Source: Cenococcum geophilum 1.58
Taxonomy: Eukaryota > Ascomycota > Dothideomycetes > Gloniales > Gloniaceae
Assembly: GCA_001692895.1 (NCBI GenBank)
Contig: KV748180.1
Span: 3,094,195-3,158,194, forward strand
DNA length: 64,000 nucleotides
Direction of reading: 5' to 3'
The stretch's first letter is position 1. Each line of letters starts with the position of its first letter. Below are positions 11,455-22,438 of the stretch, one piece after another. Under the pieces are notes generated by a model, which saw only the letters and a program-made list of their open reading frames with translations, was not told the DNA's origin and did not search any database. The position numbers were made by a program, and so were the translations under genes.

Positions 11455-12660
11455 ATGCAAAACGACCCTAAAGCCTCTGTAACGGCCGCTAATATTATAT
11501 CCGCACTCTAAGAACAACTGGTAGAAATACAGAAGTCTTTTACAGACGCCCTTGTATAAAACTAAGCTACTTTAAATTAATAATAAGCTAAACAAGAAGT
11601 ACGACACTAGCGATTAATTAAGGACCTTTAAGAAGAAATCCGTACACTTAAGATGCCTATATTAGGGCCTTAAGACCGAACACTATTTCTAGAGATGAAT
11701 ACGCGGAACGCGAGCCCCGAACCTATAGCAACTATCCACCTTAAACTAACTACTATACTAAAACGATCCGAACAACTACTAGATCCCCTAGTATTCACTA
11801 ATAAACGATAAGAACTCTAATTATTCCTAAGCTAGCTTAAAAATAAGCTAACTGGTAACGCCAATTATTACCCAACCGAAGCTAACTAACTTTGTTATGC
11901 CCTAAGTTGACTAGAAGGAGAGGCAGCTAACCTTATTAAACCTCTTTAGCCAACCTTAGTATAAAGCCTAGTTATACTTCTTAAAGCCTTATACGGTAAC
12001 CTAAACCGCTAAGCTACTATCTAGAGAAAGATAAACTATATAGCTTAAGGAATAAAAAGTTTCTTAGTATACTTCTCCAAATTTAACCGTTACGTAAGGG
12101 AAACAGGCTAGAACGACTCCGCACTAATTAACAGCCTTATTAAATCTCTAAGCCCTAAACTAAAAACCTCCCTAATAGGCGTAGACCTACCAGGAGCCCT
12201 TAATGCCTGCGTAAACGTTGTTAATAAATAGTATAATGATATACTACGCCTAATACTGAAGTCCGCCCCCTAATATAATACGGCAACCCCATAAATGTCT
12301 ACTAAGTTATTATCTTAGCCTAAGCACCCTAACGCCATAGATATTAACACTGGAACCCTAAAGTACGCCCCACTAGGGTCCCCTGAATGAGAAAGACGCA
12401 TTAAGCTAGGCCTTTACTTTAAGTGCGGAAGTAAGGACCATATCTTAAAATACTGTCTCGTCCCCTTACCTATACCCCAAAACAATTTATAAACGGCTAA
12501 CACTAGCAACCATTTACCGCATTAATCTTCCGGTTACCGCCCCTAATCTTTACCTAGTTCTAGCCCTGTGTCTAGTAAGCACTACTTATAAGAGCGAAGC
12601 TATAACTAATATTCTATAGGAACCCCTTCCCGCTTACCACTAAAAGGCACGTTTTAGAGT
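11455..12660 (+). pseudogene. Gypsy E gag with zinc knuckle (broken)
   Basis: The likely start is the ATG at 11455 (MQNDPKASVTAANII). A capsid-like segment follows: YALxxLEGEAANLIKPL, LLKALYGNLNR, FSKFNRYVRETG, NSLIKSLSPKLKTSLI. Near 12405-12465 is the nucleocapsid knuckle, LYFKCGSKDHILKYC, which fits CX2CX4HX4C with the first Cys changed to Tyr (TGC to TAC). Stops at former Gln and Trp codons break the frame about once every 15-30 codons. The role was coating the element's RNA in virus-like particles. Confidence 0.85.
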
Positions 12661-12779
12661 TAAGTCGCTTTCTAGGACGGCTCTGCCTTAGGATCTTATT
12701 AAATACTTTAGATGTCACGAACTCTAACTCTTAGGATTATAGCATAACCGTTAACTATCGTCTTTAGTAAAATGGTTAA

Positions 12780-13131
12780 TAGGCTAACGCTTAAATCCTA
12801 ATTAATACAGGAGCTAGCGGTATAGGATTTATTAACAAGATCTTTGCGTATAATAATAGTTTTACCCTAACCCCCCTTAACCGGCATATTAACGTATTTA
12901 GATTTAATGGCAAACGTACTATCTTAGGCCGTATTACCTATATAGTAGCCCTAAGACTCTAATACCTAAACCATAAAGAACTAATTAAGCTTTTTATTAC
13001 TACCCTAGGTCACCCAGTAATTCTTAAATAACCCTAGATGAAGCTATATAAGGTGACTATTAATTAGGATAACCTTAAGTTTCTATTTACCGCCTCCCGT
13101 TGCAAGCAGAAGTGCCTTATTACTCGCTACT
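12780..13131 (+). pseudogene. Gypsy E protease (interrupted by copia F)
   Basis: Near 12800-12830 the frame reads LINTGASGIGFINK, where DTGASG is the expected aspartic protease triad and Asp has become Asn. RHINVFRFNGKRTILGRITY follows. The frame runs into the TAAAC target site at 13132 and resumes after copia F at 18575. Confidence 0.85.
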
Positions 13132-13136
13132 TAAAC

Positions 13137-13381
13137 TGTTGGCCACGGAGGTAGCTTTACCTATGGGTAATATTGACCTGTGACGACGGCTGTTAGACAT
13201 CAGTATTAGCCTAATATCGTCTTGTTACACCACCCTCTAGGGACCCCTATAGGGGGTCAATTCTCTTATATATATTAGGGCTCTTAGAGCCACCTTGAAT
13301 AAAACAGATCACTTATTTAATTCTGTGTCTCTACCTATAAGCTAGCTTAAGTCATTTGTCTTAATACCTGCCTAGCTAAAA
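13137..13381 (+). repeat. Copia F 5' LTR
   Basis: It begins TGTTGGCCACGG and ends CCTAGCTAAAA. Two strong inverted repeats lie inside: GACCCC-TATA-GGGG near 13240-13258 and GGCTCT-TAGAGCC near 13280-13293, possibly transcript-end or promoter structures. The internal region begins GTTATAAGCC, perhaps a mutated copia primer site (GTTATCAGAGCC-like). Confidence 0.92.
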
Positions 13382-13399
13382 GTTATAAGCCTAGTAACC

Positions 13400-14560
13400 T
13401 TCTGAGCACCAGGGAGATCTTAGTGGCTAGATAACTACCACTAAGCCTCTTTGAGCATAGTTTATTATAAAATATCGCGTGCTTTACGCGTAAGCGCGTC
13501 TCTTTACGTAACCTTAAAATAAAAGCTAATATAGCAACTAAGGACTTTACAAACCCTCTTTTGCTAACCCAGAAAGACTGGCCTATATGGTTTTAATTTA
13601 TCCGCCAAGAAGCAAGTTTTGCGAAGATCTGGGACTATGTTAACCTAGATAAGACGGAGAACGAAATTAAAGAAAACAATGAGCTAGCTATACCTTCGAT
13701 AGCAGCAGCTCCTATAGCACCTGTAGCAGCACCTGCAGATCCTATAGCACTAGCAGCGGATCCTGCAGCTCCTGTAGCACCAGTAGCGGCTCCTGCAGCT
13801 TTAGCAGCAACTCTATTATCTACTAGAACAGCTACACCTGGGTTATTAAGTTAAGGATAACAACCTTAGCAATCTCTAGAGATATAGAGAATGCTCTTTA
13901 AGCTCTATAAGCTCCAACGACAGGATTACCTAAAGCGGGAAGAGAAGCTTTATACGTTTGCAGCACTTTTATATACTACCGTAGGCACTAACTTTTTGGG
14001 GTATCTTAAGAATCTCACCACACCACATTTGGTTTTAAGATAGCTGAAGAAGGTAGTAAAGCCATCTTAAGCTACGCTATAGCAGATGGTATTGGATGAT
14101 CTTAAGAAACGGAAATAAGGGCCTAAACGCCAGACTCTGGAATTATGGCTTTAGCTTTATATTACCATTATATAGAACGGCGAAGAGCTAAAGGAAGGGC
14201 TAATAGAGGCAATAGAGAGCAGTGTTATACGAGCTTTTGTTTAGGACTGTGAGGAGATCTGTCTAGCTCTATACTATACTTTTATCTAAAAGGTAGCAAA
14301 GAGGTTAGAGAAGCTTAAAATGGTAATAATGATTAAGGAATTTAACCTCCTCTATAAGCATCTGAATACGGGACGTAACGCCTATGCTATACTTTTAGGG
14401 CAGCCAGCTATAGATTCTATAATATCTATTACCCTAGTACCTTCTTAATTAACTAAGGCAAAGTGCTTTACTTGTGGTTTACCCTATAAGTTAAAGAATT
14501 GTAAGTAGCTATTTTAGTCTCTTTAAGGTCCGAACTTTATACTAAATGATAAGTGTTTAT
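13400..14560 (+). pseudogene. Copia F gag (broken)
   Basis: Readable segments include DWPIWF and FIRQEASFAKIWDYVNLD, typical of copia gag beginnings. An Ala/Pro-rich low-complexity run follows (repeats of AAPIAPV and similar, about 13700-13810). Then come LKKVVKPS, LYITIIQNGEELKEGLIEA and EFNLLYKHLNTGRNAYAI. A knuckle-like CFTCGLPYKLKNC lies near 14460-14500, with His of CX2CX3-4HX4C apparently lost. The Ala/Pro run is unusual and still open in frame. Confidence 0.75.
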
Positions 14561-14769
14561 AGAGGTATTAGGAATGGCTTAAGGTCCCGATAAATAAGCA
14601 GTATTATGACAAAAGGGTTAAGCAGATTAAGAGGGAAGGCCCTAAGTTAAGGATGTCTCTATTAGCTTTTGCTGAAAAGATTAAGGATCTAGACAGGCCC
14701 CGAGCTATAGCGGCTGCTGTAACAACATCTTACTTATTGTTATTATCGCAGGAACATCCGGATCTGTCT

Positions 14770-15230
14770 TTAATTAACGCTTAGGGGTATAACACTATAG
14801 CAGACACACACTTCTGTAACGATATTAGATACTTCCGTAACCTTAAGCCATGCATGTTTATAGCAACAGCTAGAGATTCTAGAGCAGAAATCTATGGATA
14901 TAGTAATATTAGCTTGGCTATTAAGGTGGGCGAATAACGTCTAACTCGGTATTTGATATTGAGGAATATAGCTTACGCTTCGTATTTTTATACTAATCTA
15001 ATATCCGCAGCAAAGCTTTATAGGGTTGGAGTAATTATAGACTAATTTACGAACTACCTACGCTATAAGGATGACGGAAGCCTATTTGCTAACCTTATAG
15101 AATATGGAGGTCTTTACCTTATTAATGCCATTGCCTGCTTACTACCTACTCCTATAGCCTACGCTACCTCTACTAGGTTCTTTAAGACCTTAGTATATAA
15201 TAGAGTATGGCATTAGCGCTTACTACACTA
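14770..15230 (+). pseudogene. Copia F protease and pre-integrase segment
   Basis: The region reads NTIADTHFCNDIRYFRNLKP, where DTHFCND resembles the D-[ST]-X protease triad of a fungal copia lineage (DSGCDTHV-type). ATARDSRAEIYGYSNISLAI, RYLILRNIAYASYFYTNLIS and AAKLYRVGV follow, all expected for copia protease. LHYDIELVDYLP near 15220-15250 begins the GAG-pre-integrase segment with its zinc-binding His. Confidence 0.82.
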
Positions 15231-16130
15231 TGATATAGAGTTAGTGGATTATCTACCGACTACGGCAGACGGGGTTAAAGTGGTCAAGACGGACAGAGGA
15301 AGGACTCTATACGGTATACCACTTTATAAACTATGTGTTCTTAAAAAGATAATATAGTAGATATCTTATAGAATATCCGTAAAAGGAACCTACCCTTTTA
15401 AACGTGTTTACTTTAATGTTATTATAGAGGAAGATGGGTTTAATAGAGATAAGTATGTAGCTTACTTTTGGTATAACTATATAAAGTACCATCGTGCTTT
15501 TCCTATTAAGAACTATAAGTAAGAGATACTGCTCCTACTCTTTAAATCAATAATAGCATTTGTGAAGAAATTTGATACTTAAGGTATCCGCATTTGGTAT
15601 ATAGATAAGAAGTAAGGTATAGGCGCTAGGGTAAAGAACCTTATATAGCTTAATAGAGGTATTATTAAGCAATTGACGCTATATACCCTAGCTTAAAATG
15701 GACCTATAAAGAGGTTAGGGAGAGCCATTTCCAAATAAGTAAGGACTGCGGTTATTAAAGCAAAGTTACCCGTAGATCTATAGCCCGAGTTTATGCTCCT
15801 TACAGTGTTCCTACTTAATTAAACTCCTATTAAGTCTATTGACTAAAAGACCCTATTTAAAATGCTATATAAACGGAAGCCATAGCTAGTAGAACTTTGT
15901 ATAGCTGGATCTTTAACCTATATACTTATTAAATACGGCATTCCTAGGAAGGCAAAGTTTAAGCTATAAGCCTAAATAGGTTATCTCGTTAGTATAGAAG
16001 CGTTAAATATCTATAGGATATAGATACTAACTACCAACCGCATTATCCGATCTTGTGATGTACGAATTAATAAGTTAAAGAGATATTAGTCTTTAGAAAA
16101 ACCAGAACACCTTATTATCTCGTAGGCTTA
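15230..16130 (+). pseudogene. Copia F integrase (broken)
   Basis: Segments such as VYFNVIIEEDGFNRDKYVAY, YHRAFPIKNYK, SIIAFVKKFDT, GIRIWYIDKK, LTLYTLAxNGPIKRLGRAIS (third catalytic region, NGPAERxGR with Glu to Lys), KAKLPVDLxPEFMLLTVFLL and PIKSID identify a copia integrase. FxMLYKRKP and YGIPRKAKFKL follow. The catalytic Glu at the NGPxER box reads Lys, and several TAA/TAG codons are present. Confidence 0.88.
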
Positions 16131-16640
16131 AAAGGACCGTTTTTAGCAAGTCTAGGACTTACTGGATAATCTTTAAGATGGCAGTAAGGACTGGATGGAG
16201 AACTTTAATGATGAACTAGATGTAAGACTGCCGCATTTAGCAAATATTGACGTTACTCCTATGTTAAAAAGCATTCAGATCTTAACGGAAGAACTCCATT
16301 AGCTACCTACCCTAGAGCTAACTTTAGAACTATCTAGACCATCTACGTCTTCGGCGCCTCAACAGACATTATCTACTACTTAGTTATCTCCTGAAGTTAC
16401 CGAACCACTATTTGTAGATCCTATACCTTATTCCGAACCTTAGACGACAGCAGGCTTATTATTAGGGGGTAAGAGACATTCTGGCCGTGAAAAGCGGCCT
16501 ATGGCAAAGAAGAAAGATATGCCAAATCAGGATTTATAACGACGAGCCTTTGCGGTTTAAATTGATGACGGTAACAATAACCTTATCAATCTAGATATAA
16601 TACTATTGGCTTACGCTTTCTATACTGCTGCTATGAAGAC
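16130..16640 (+). other. Copia F linker between integrase and RT
   Basis: This is a low-conservation, acidic and Ser/Pro-rich linker (PTSSAPQQTLSTT-like, EPLFVDPIPYSEP) ending near a basic stretch (KRHSGREKRPMAKKKD). Such variable linkers are normal between copia IN and RT. No separate domain was recognised. Confidence 0.6.
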
Positions 16641-17620
16641 GTACGGATATCGAGACGATTTTCTACCGCTACTAAAGTCATGGAAAGAGATGCTTAATCA
16701 TAGGTACGCTACGGAGTTTAAAGTAGCTACTTATACCGAGACAAAGGCCTTAATAGGAAAACATACCTGGGACGAGGTATGACTAGTTAAGAAGGTTTAT
16801 TGACTTCCTACTATGTAGGTCTTTACGTATAAGGAAGATTTGGACGGCTTTATTACGAGATTTAAAGCTCGTCTGGTTGTCCGCGGAGACCTTTAAGCAG
16901 TCTTATAAGAGGAGGTTAAAGCTATTACGGCAGCCTATCGGACCTTCCGTCTANTCTNCNCTCTTATCGCCGGCTTNNACCTNGACGTNATACAGATTAA
17001 CGCCNTTAACGCCTTTGTTAATGCCTTGGTTGACGATAAGGTCTACCTTATTCCCCCTAAGGGTATAGACCTACCGCCTGGATTCTCTCTCCGTCTAAGA
17101 AAGGTAATGTATAGACTACGGAAATCTCTAAAATTGTGGTTTTTAGAAATGTCTGCTGCTCTGTAAAGTATGGGTTTAAAAGCTGTACCGGATAAGCTAT
17201 ATCTCTATGTACACCCTACCAAACCTATCTTTATATTCTTCTATATCGATGACATCCTAATTATAGGACACCCGAACTGTTGACAGTAGATGGAGGACAT
17301 CTTAAAGCAGCTATAAGATTGATTTGAGATCCGCTAAATACCTTAGTTTACGTCATTCCTAAATACTTGTGTCGTGCGAGATCGACTAAAGGGAAAGCTC
17401 TGGCTATGCCTAGATTAGTATCTTAAGAAGCTAGTCTTGATATACTACCTAGAGTATTTAAAGCCATTAGCTACACTACTATTGGGCTAGGAATTAACAC
17501 CGTACGAGGGAGAAGCTACGCTGAATTAGATAAAAGGATATTAACGCTGTGTAGGTTCTGTAACATATCCTGCATCTACTATATAACTAGACATTGCTTT
17601 CTTAGTTAGCAAGCTGGCTG
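16640..17620 (+). pseudogene. Copia F reverse transcriptase
   Basis: The frame gives SWKEMLNHRYATEFKVATYT, VFTYKEDLDGFITRFKARLV, VRGDL, FVNALVDDKVYLIPPKGID, LPPGFSLRLRKVMYRLRKSL, and the intact catalytic box FYIDDILIIG near 17239-17269. LNxIKGY and CVGSVTYPAST follow. About nine isolated N bases lie between 16953 and 17005, inside the conserved A-C blocks. The box is intact but in-frame stops occur on both sides. Confidence 0.93.
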
Positions 17621-17699
17621 AGTTCTTATAAAATCCGTTACTAGCTTATCTTGTGGAGATTAACCGATTGCTTACCTATTTCTATAATACTAGATACCT

Positions 17700-18240
17700 T
17701 GCTCTCGAGTTCTCTACTATTACGCCGTATAAGATAAACTAGGTTTTGAAAGCCGCTTCTAATGCTAGCTTTGCTGACGATGCTCTAATATATCGGAGCT
17801 TATAGGGCTTCTTAATAAGCTTATTTAATGGGCCTATAGTATGGTAGGTAACTAGATAAAAGGTAGTTACTAAGTTTACTATGGAGGCAGAACTCCTAGC
17901 TCTCTTGCACGTTGGTAGGGAGGTCAAGTATATAGTTCGGATCTTTAAAGCCATTAGATTTGATCCAGAACAGGACGTTATTATTAATTGTGATAATTAG
18001 CAGTTAGTACGGATTGTGACGAAAGAGACCCCTACGGTATCTATAAAACTCCGATACGTAGATATCTATTAATTCTGGCTTCGCTAAGAAGTCCAAAACG
18101 GAAGCTTTATCGTACAATGGGTACTAACGAGCGAGATGGTTGCAGATGGACTAACTAAAGCTCTATTAAAGCAAAATCATCAAAAATTCGTTGACGTGGT
18201 AGGGCTCCGCGATATTAGATATCTGGTTAATTGACGCTTA
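17700..18240 (+). pseudogene. Copia F RNase H
   Basis: The C-terminal domain reads ASNASFADDALIYRSL, GPIVW, VVTKFTMEAELLALLHVGRE, FDPEQDVIINCDN, LRYVDIY and QWVLTSEMVADGLTKALLK, ending in GLRDIRYL. These are hallmarks of copia RNase H (AEYIAL-like block and the ADxxTKxL ending). The minus-strand open frame at 17739-17954 is only a shadow. Confidence 0.88.
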
Positions 18241-18324
18241 GCAAAGCTTACTACTAGCTCGTCTATTACGACTACCTAATCCAGTAATCTAGCTCTGCCG
18301 CTCTACGCCAGAGCTGAGGGGGTG

Positions 18325-18569
18325 TGTTGGCTACGGAGGTAGCTTTACCTATGGGTAATATTGACCTGTGACGACGGCTGTTAGATATCAGTATTAGCCT
18401 AATATCGTCTTGTTACACCACCCTCTAGGGACCCCTATAGGGGGTCAATTCTCTTATATATATTAGGGCTCTTAGAGCCACCTTAAATAAAACAGATTAC
18501 TTATTTAATTCTGTGTCTCTATCTATAAGCTAGCTTAAGTCATTTGTCTTAATACCTACCTGGCTGAAA
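18325..18569 (+). repeat. Copia F 3' LTR
   Basis: Identical to 13137-13381 except for eight transitions. It carries the same internal inverted repeats. Preceded by GCTGAGGGGGTG, the polypurine tract. Confidence 0.93.
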
Positions 18570-18574
18570 TAAAC

Positions 18575-19150
18575 TAAGAACTAAAATCTAAAAAATCCAC
18601 TAGGATCTACTAGTCTAAAATTTCTACGACTGTCTACCCTGTACCTAAGGAATCTACCAGATTCTACTAACCTAAGAATCCTACCGACATCCACTAAGGA
18701 CCCGAAAACTTCACTAAATTCCATAAGCTATTACTAAGCACTACACTGCCCTAAGCTAAGTAGAAGCTTAAGCTTAATACACAAAAATACTAGAAGGACT
18801 GGTATTCTACTATAAAAAGGATTCTTAAAGAACCCGAACCTAAATCTAACACTAACTTCGTACCTAATACCGAACCTAAACCTAAATAAGAAACTATAGA
18901 CAATCCAAGCGAACTCGGCACTCTAGATATCCGCATAATTAGAGCTACTCCATTAGTATAACTTACTAAGAAACCTAAATATATAATCTTTGCTGTCACT
19001 ATAGCTAATATCGAGAAGGCCTTAGTACTAAAGAAGTACACTAACCCTGCTACAAAGGTACTAGTAGAGTACTATAACCGCCTAGAGGCATTTTTACGAA
19101 AGAAAGCTAATAAGCTACCGGAACACCGATCGTACGACTATAAGATTGTA
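18575..19150 (+). pseudogene. Gypsy E pre-RT linker
   Basis: Element E resumes after the TSD of copia F. A repetitive-looking stretch near 18590-18720 has several copies of a CTACTA(A/G)-type motif (ATCCACTAGGATCTACTAG, TCTACCAGATTCTACTAACC). It is followed by KNPNL-like and acidic sequence up to the RT. The minus-strand frame at 18790-19041 is a shadow. No separate gene is supported. Confidence 0.55.
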
Positions 19151-19960
19151 CTTAAAGACGGAAAGTAGCCTGGATTTAGACCCCTATATAGAATGTCCTA
19201 AAATAAACTCTAAGTACTATAGAAGTATCTAGATAAGAACCTAAGCAAAGGATTTATTAGAGCAAGCTCGTCGCCTATAGCCGTACTAGTGATCTTTGTT
19301 AAGAAACCCGGCAGCGGTCTACGCTTTTGCGTAGACTACCGAGCTCTTAACGCCGTTACCGTTAAGAATTAATATCCAATCCTGTTAATACAGGAGACAT
19401 TAAACCGACTAAGCAAGGCTCGCTACTATACGAAGCTTAATATTATCTCTGCATTTAACCGCCTCCATATAGCAAAAGGAGATAAATAGCTTATTGTATT
19501 CCGTACTCGGTATAGATTATTTAAATATTTAGTAACGCTATTTAGCCTCACAAATGCCCCGAGTTTGTTTTAACATTACGTAAATAACACCCTACGTCCC
19601 TACATGGACATCTTCTATACTGCTTATATTAACGACATCCTAATATATAGTAATAACCTAACCAAATATTGGAAACACGTTAACCTTATCCTATAAGCCC
19701 TGTATAGAGCTAGTCTACAATTAGATATAGATAAATGCGAGTTTTATAAAACGGAAGTCCTATACCTTAAACTCCTTATTTCTATAAACGGTATACAAAT
19801 GGACCTAAAGAAAGTTAAAGTAATTATAAACTGGCAGGAACCTAAGAATATTAAGGATGTAAGAGTCTTTATAGGATTTGCCAACTTCTACTAACAGTTT
19901 ATTAATAACTTCTCTGCCCTAGTTTTACCCCTCATTACTCTAACCCGAAAAGATAAAGCT
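19150..19960 (+). pseudogene. Gypsy E reverse transcriptase (broken)
   Basis: Typical gypsy RT blocks are readable: [80 protein letters not shown], and the catalytic box YTAYINDILIYSN near 19620-19650 (YIDD with Asp to Asn). Then YKTEVLYLKLLIS, VIINWQEPKNIKDVRVFIGF and ANFYxQFINNFS. Several stops fall at Gln codons. Confidence 0.92.
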
Positions 19961-20450
19961 TTTATCTTCAACAAAGAATATAAGAAGGCCTTTGCGTATC
20001 TAAAGGTTATATTTACTACTGCACCTATACTCTAACACTTTAACCCAGAACGAATGAGTGTTGTAGAAGTCAACTCATCTAATTACGTTACTAGAGGCAT
20101 TCTGTCTTAATACAACGAAGAAGAAGTATTGCACCCTATAGCATACTTCTTAAAGCGACTAAGCCCTACTGAATATAATTATAAGATCTATAATAAAGAA
20201 TTGCTAGCTATTATTAGATACTTTAAGTAATAGTGACCCAAACTAGAAGGCGCCGGATTTCTAATTAAGGTCCTTAGCGACTATAAGAACCTATAGTACT
20301 TTACGACTATAAAACAGTTAAGTCATTATTAGGCTTGCTGGTTAGAATATCTGTTATGCTTCTAATTCTTAATTACGTACCGCCTAGGCGTCTAAGGTTA
20401 GAAGCCTAATGCCCTAACCTGACGCTTATAAAACGCGCCAGCCCTAAAAA
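19960..20450 (+). pseudogene. Gypsy E RNase H (broken)
   Basis: FNPERMSVVEVNSSNYVTRG near 20040-20095 holds the first catalytic site (ETDASD-like, both acidic residues altered). [20 protein letters not shown] and [12 protein letters not shown] follow, then DYKNLxYFTTIKQL. These are standard gypsy RNase H landmarks. Confidence 0.87.
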
Positions 20451-20499
20451 AAGCGCGCTCTTACCGAAATTAGACCCTACTTCGCCCTAAACTATTTAA

Positions 20500-21500
20500 C
20501 CCTCCTACTAAAGATCTTACGGTATACGTCCTTGAAATAACTAATTAATCGATTAAATAGATTATAGTTAATAAATACCCAAATAACGAGTTTATCTAAG
20601 AGACGCTTAAACTAATGTAAGATAGTATTAAACGCTTTAGAAAGATTTCTCTAAGTAAATACAAAGCCTGCGGAAACTACCTATATTACCAGAACCGTCT
20701 AATTATCCCTAATTATAATAAGCTTAAGCTTAAGCTCCTTAAACACGTATATAATCTATTAGTAGCCAGCCACCTAGGCTAAGGAAAAACCCTAGAACTG
20801 CTCTAACGAGAATATTATTAGCCGAATATACACAATATAACACAAAGGTATATCTCTAGCTGCTATATCTGCCGGTGAGCTAAAACTTTGCATAAGACGT
20901 ATAATGGCCTTCTAAAGCTATTACCTGCTTTAAACCGAAGATGGAAAAACATCTTAATCAACTTCGTTGTTAATCTCCCCGTAAGTAAAGGCTGTATGAA
21001 TATTATAGTAGTTATAGACTAACTATCCAAAATAAGACACTTAATTGCCTACCCCGATATATTAACACCTGTCGTCGCCTAACTATTCCTAGATTACATA
21101 TAGAAACTCCATAGACTCCCTAAAACAATTATCTCTAATAGAGGTAGCCAGTTTATCTCTATATTTTAGGAAGAACTAACTACCTAACTCCACATTAAAG
21201 CACTATTGTCTACGGTATACTACCTAGAAACGAATAGTTAAATAGAATATATAAATGCTATAATGGAGCAGTATATTTAGATATATACGTTATACTTATA
21301 AGATAACTGGATTAACTGGCTTGTATTTACCAAGTTTATAGCAAATAATTCCGTTTTAGAAACCACAAAGGTCTCCCCGTTCCTGGCTAACTACGGCTAG
21401 CATCTATAAATAGGTTTTAAACCCTTTAGTAACGTTCCTCGCCCCGCTTATTAAGCCTTATAAGTTATAGAAGTAAATAAATTTATAAAAAAGATAGAGG
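20500..21500 (+). pseudogene. Gypsy E integrase (broken)
   Basis: The zinc-binding HHCC region near 20720-20880 ends in SSCYICR. The core follows: NILINFVVNLPVSKGCMNII, VVIDxLSKIRHLIAYPD, LHRLPKTIISNRGSQFISIF (DRGS with Asp to Asn), LLSTVYYLETNS (HPQTDGQ region), NWINWLVFTKFIANNSV and VSPFLANYG. Stops break the frame in many places. Confidence 0.9.
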
Positions 21501-22050
21501 AACTATAATAGTTTTTTACTAATAAAATAATATGGGCCCAATCTGTCTATAAAGCCGCAGCGAATAAGAAACAAACCCCAGCACCGGCCTACTAAATTGG
21601 TAACTTTATCTGGCTAAATATAAAAAATCTAAACATAAAACAACCTACTAAGAAACTTAATTGGAAGAACGCTGGCCCTTATAAGGTTAAGAAGGTCGTC
21701 TCCTTTTACTCCTACTAATTAAAGCTCCCTGATACGGTTAAAATCCACCCTATATTCTATACGTCAGTCCTTTATCCTACTGCCCCCGTATTAAACGCCC
21801 TGCCTAGATAGATATAGGACCCTCCCCCACCAGTTAAAGTAGATGGTAAGAATAAGTACTTTATTAAAAGAATTAATAATATTAAGTATAATAAACGGAA
21901 ACGCTAATATATATATCTTATAAAATGGAAAGGCTTTACCAAGTCCTTATGGGAACCTATTAACTCTATAGGACTTACATAAGCCGCAGAAGACTTTTAC
22001 GAACTCCACCTAGAACTACTACAGCCCTATCTCGCAGAAGCTTAAGTTTA
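21500..22050 (+). pseudogene. Gypsy E integrase C-terminus and chromodomain
   Basis: After the GPY/F-like segment (KLNWKNAGPYKVKKVV, KLPDTVKIHPIFYTSVLYPT) a chromodomain is visible near 21845-21960: KYFIKRINNIKYNKRKR, YIYLIKWKGFTKSLWEPINS. A chromodomain at this place marks a chromovirus, whose integration is directed to methylated-histone chromatin (established for the family). It fits the heterochromatic setting. Confidence 0.87.
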
Positions 22051-22062
22051 AAGGGGGGGTAC

Positions 22063-22433
22063 TGTTATAGGACACCCTCGTAACACCTTGTATATATCCA
22101 CCTATTTCCACCAACTTAGCAATTAAAGACTAACCGCGAAATGGTAATCTAACGGCAATCTAATAGCAATCTAACGGCAATCTACGGCATTCTGCTATAT
22201 TCTGCCAAGTTCTACTAAATTCTGCTAAGTTCTGCTAGAACTATAACCTAAACCCTATTCTACCCTATATATATATTAACTAAGCAACCAAGTTAAAGAC
22301 ATATACCCTTTCTTCCCGTTTTCCTACCTTCTTTCCTTACGCAACGTCTTAACCTCCTTATACAGTTTATGTATATAGCTTAATAATATCTACCTTACTA
22401 TATATTATCGCCGCTTATACTTACTCCGTGACA
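22063..22433 (+). repeat. Gypsy E 3' LTR
   Basis: 371 bp, beginning TGTTATAGGACACC and ending CTCCGTGACA. Directly preceded by the polypurine tract TTTAAAGGGGGGGTAC. It is 22 bp longer than the 5' LTR because of an extra AATCTAATAGCAATCTAACGG unit. Confidence 0.9.
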
Positions 22434-22438
22434 CTAGA

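Larger units (their letters stand above)
13137..18569 (+). mobile_element. Copia element F, innermost and least degraded
   Basis: A complete plus-strand Ty1/copia element of 5433 bp with 245-bp LTRs and a perfect TSD TAAAC (13132-13136 and 18570-18574). It lies in the protease-RT region of gypsy E, the deepest layer of the nest. The polypurine tract GAGGGGGTG sits directly before the 3' LTR. The LTRs differ at only 8 positions, all transitions, 7 of them at CpA or TpG. Gag, PR, INT, RT and RNase H are all recognisable with moderate numbers of stops. Confidence 0.95.
11072..22433 (+). mobile_element. Gypsy element E (chromovirus, hosts copia F)
   Basis: This plus-strand Ty3/gypsy element is inserted in copia C between gag and protease. 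LTRs are 11072-11420 and 22063-22433. The flanks are CTAGG (11067-11071) and CTAGA (22434-22438), a 5-bp TSD differing by one G-to-A change. A polypurine tract (AAAGGGGGGG) precedes the 3' LTR. The domain order is gag, protease, [copia F], RT, RNase H, integrase, chromodomain. Confidence 0.9.
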
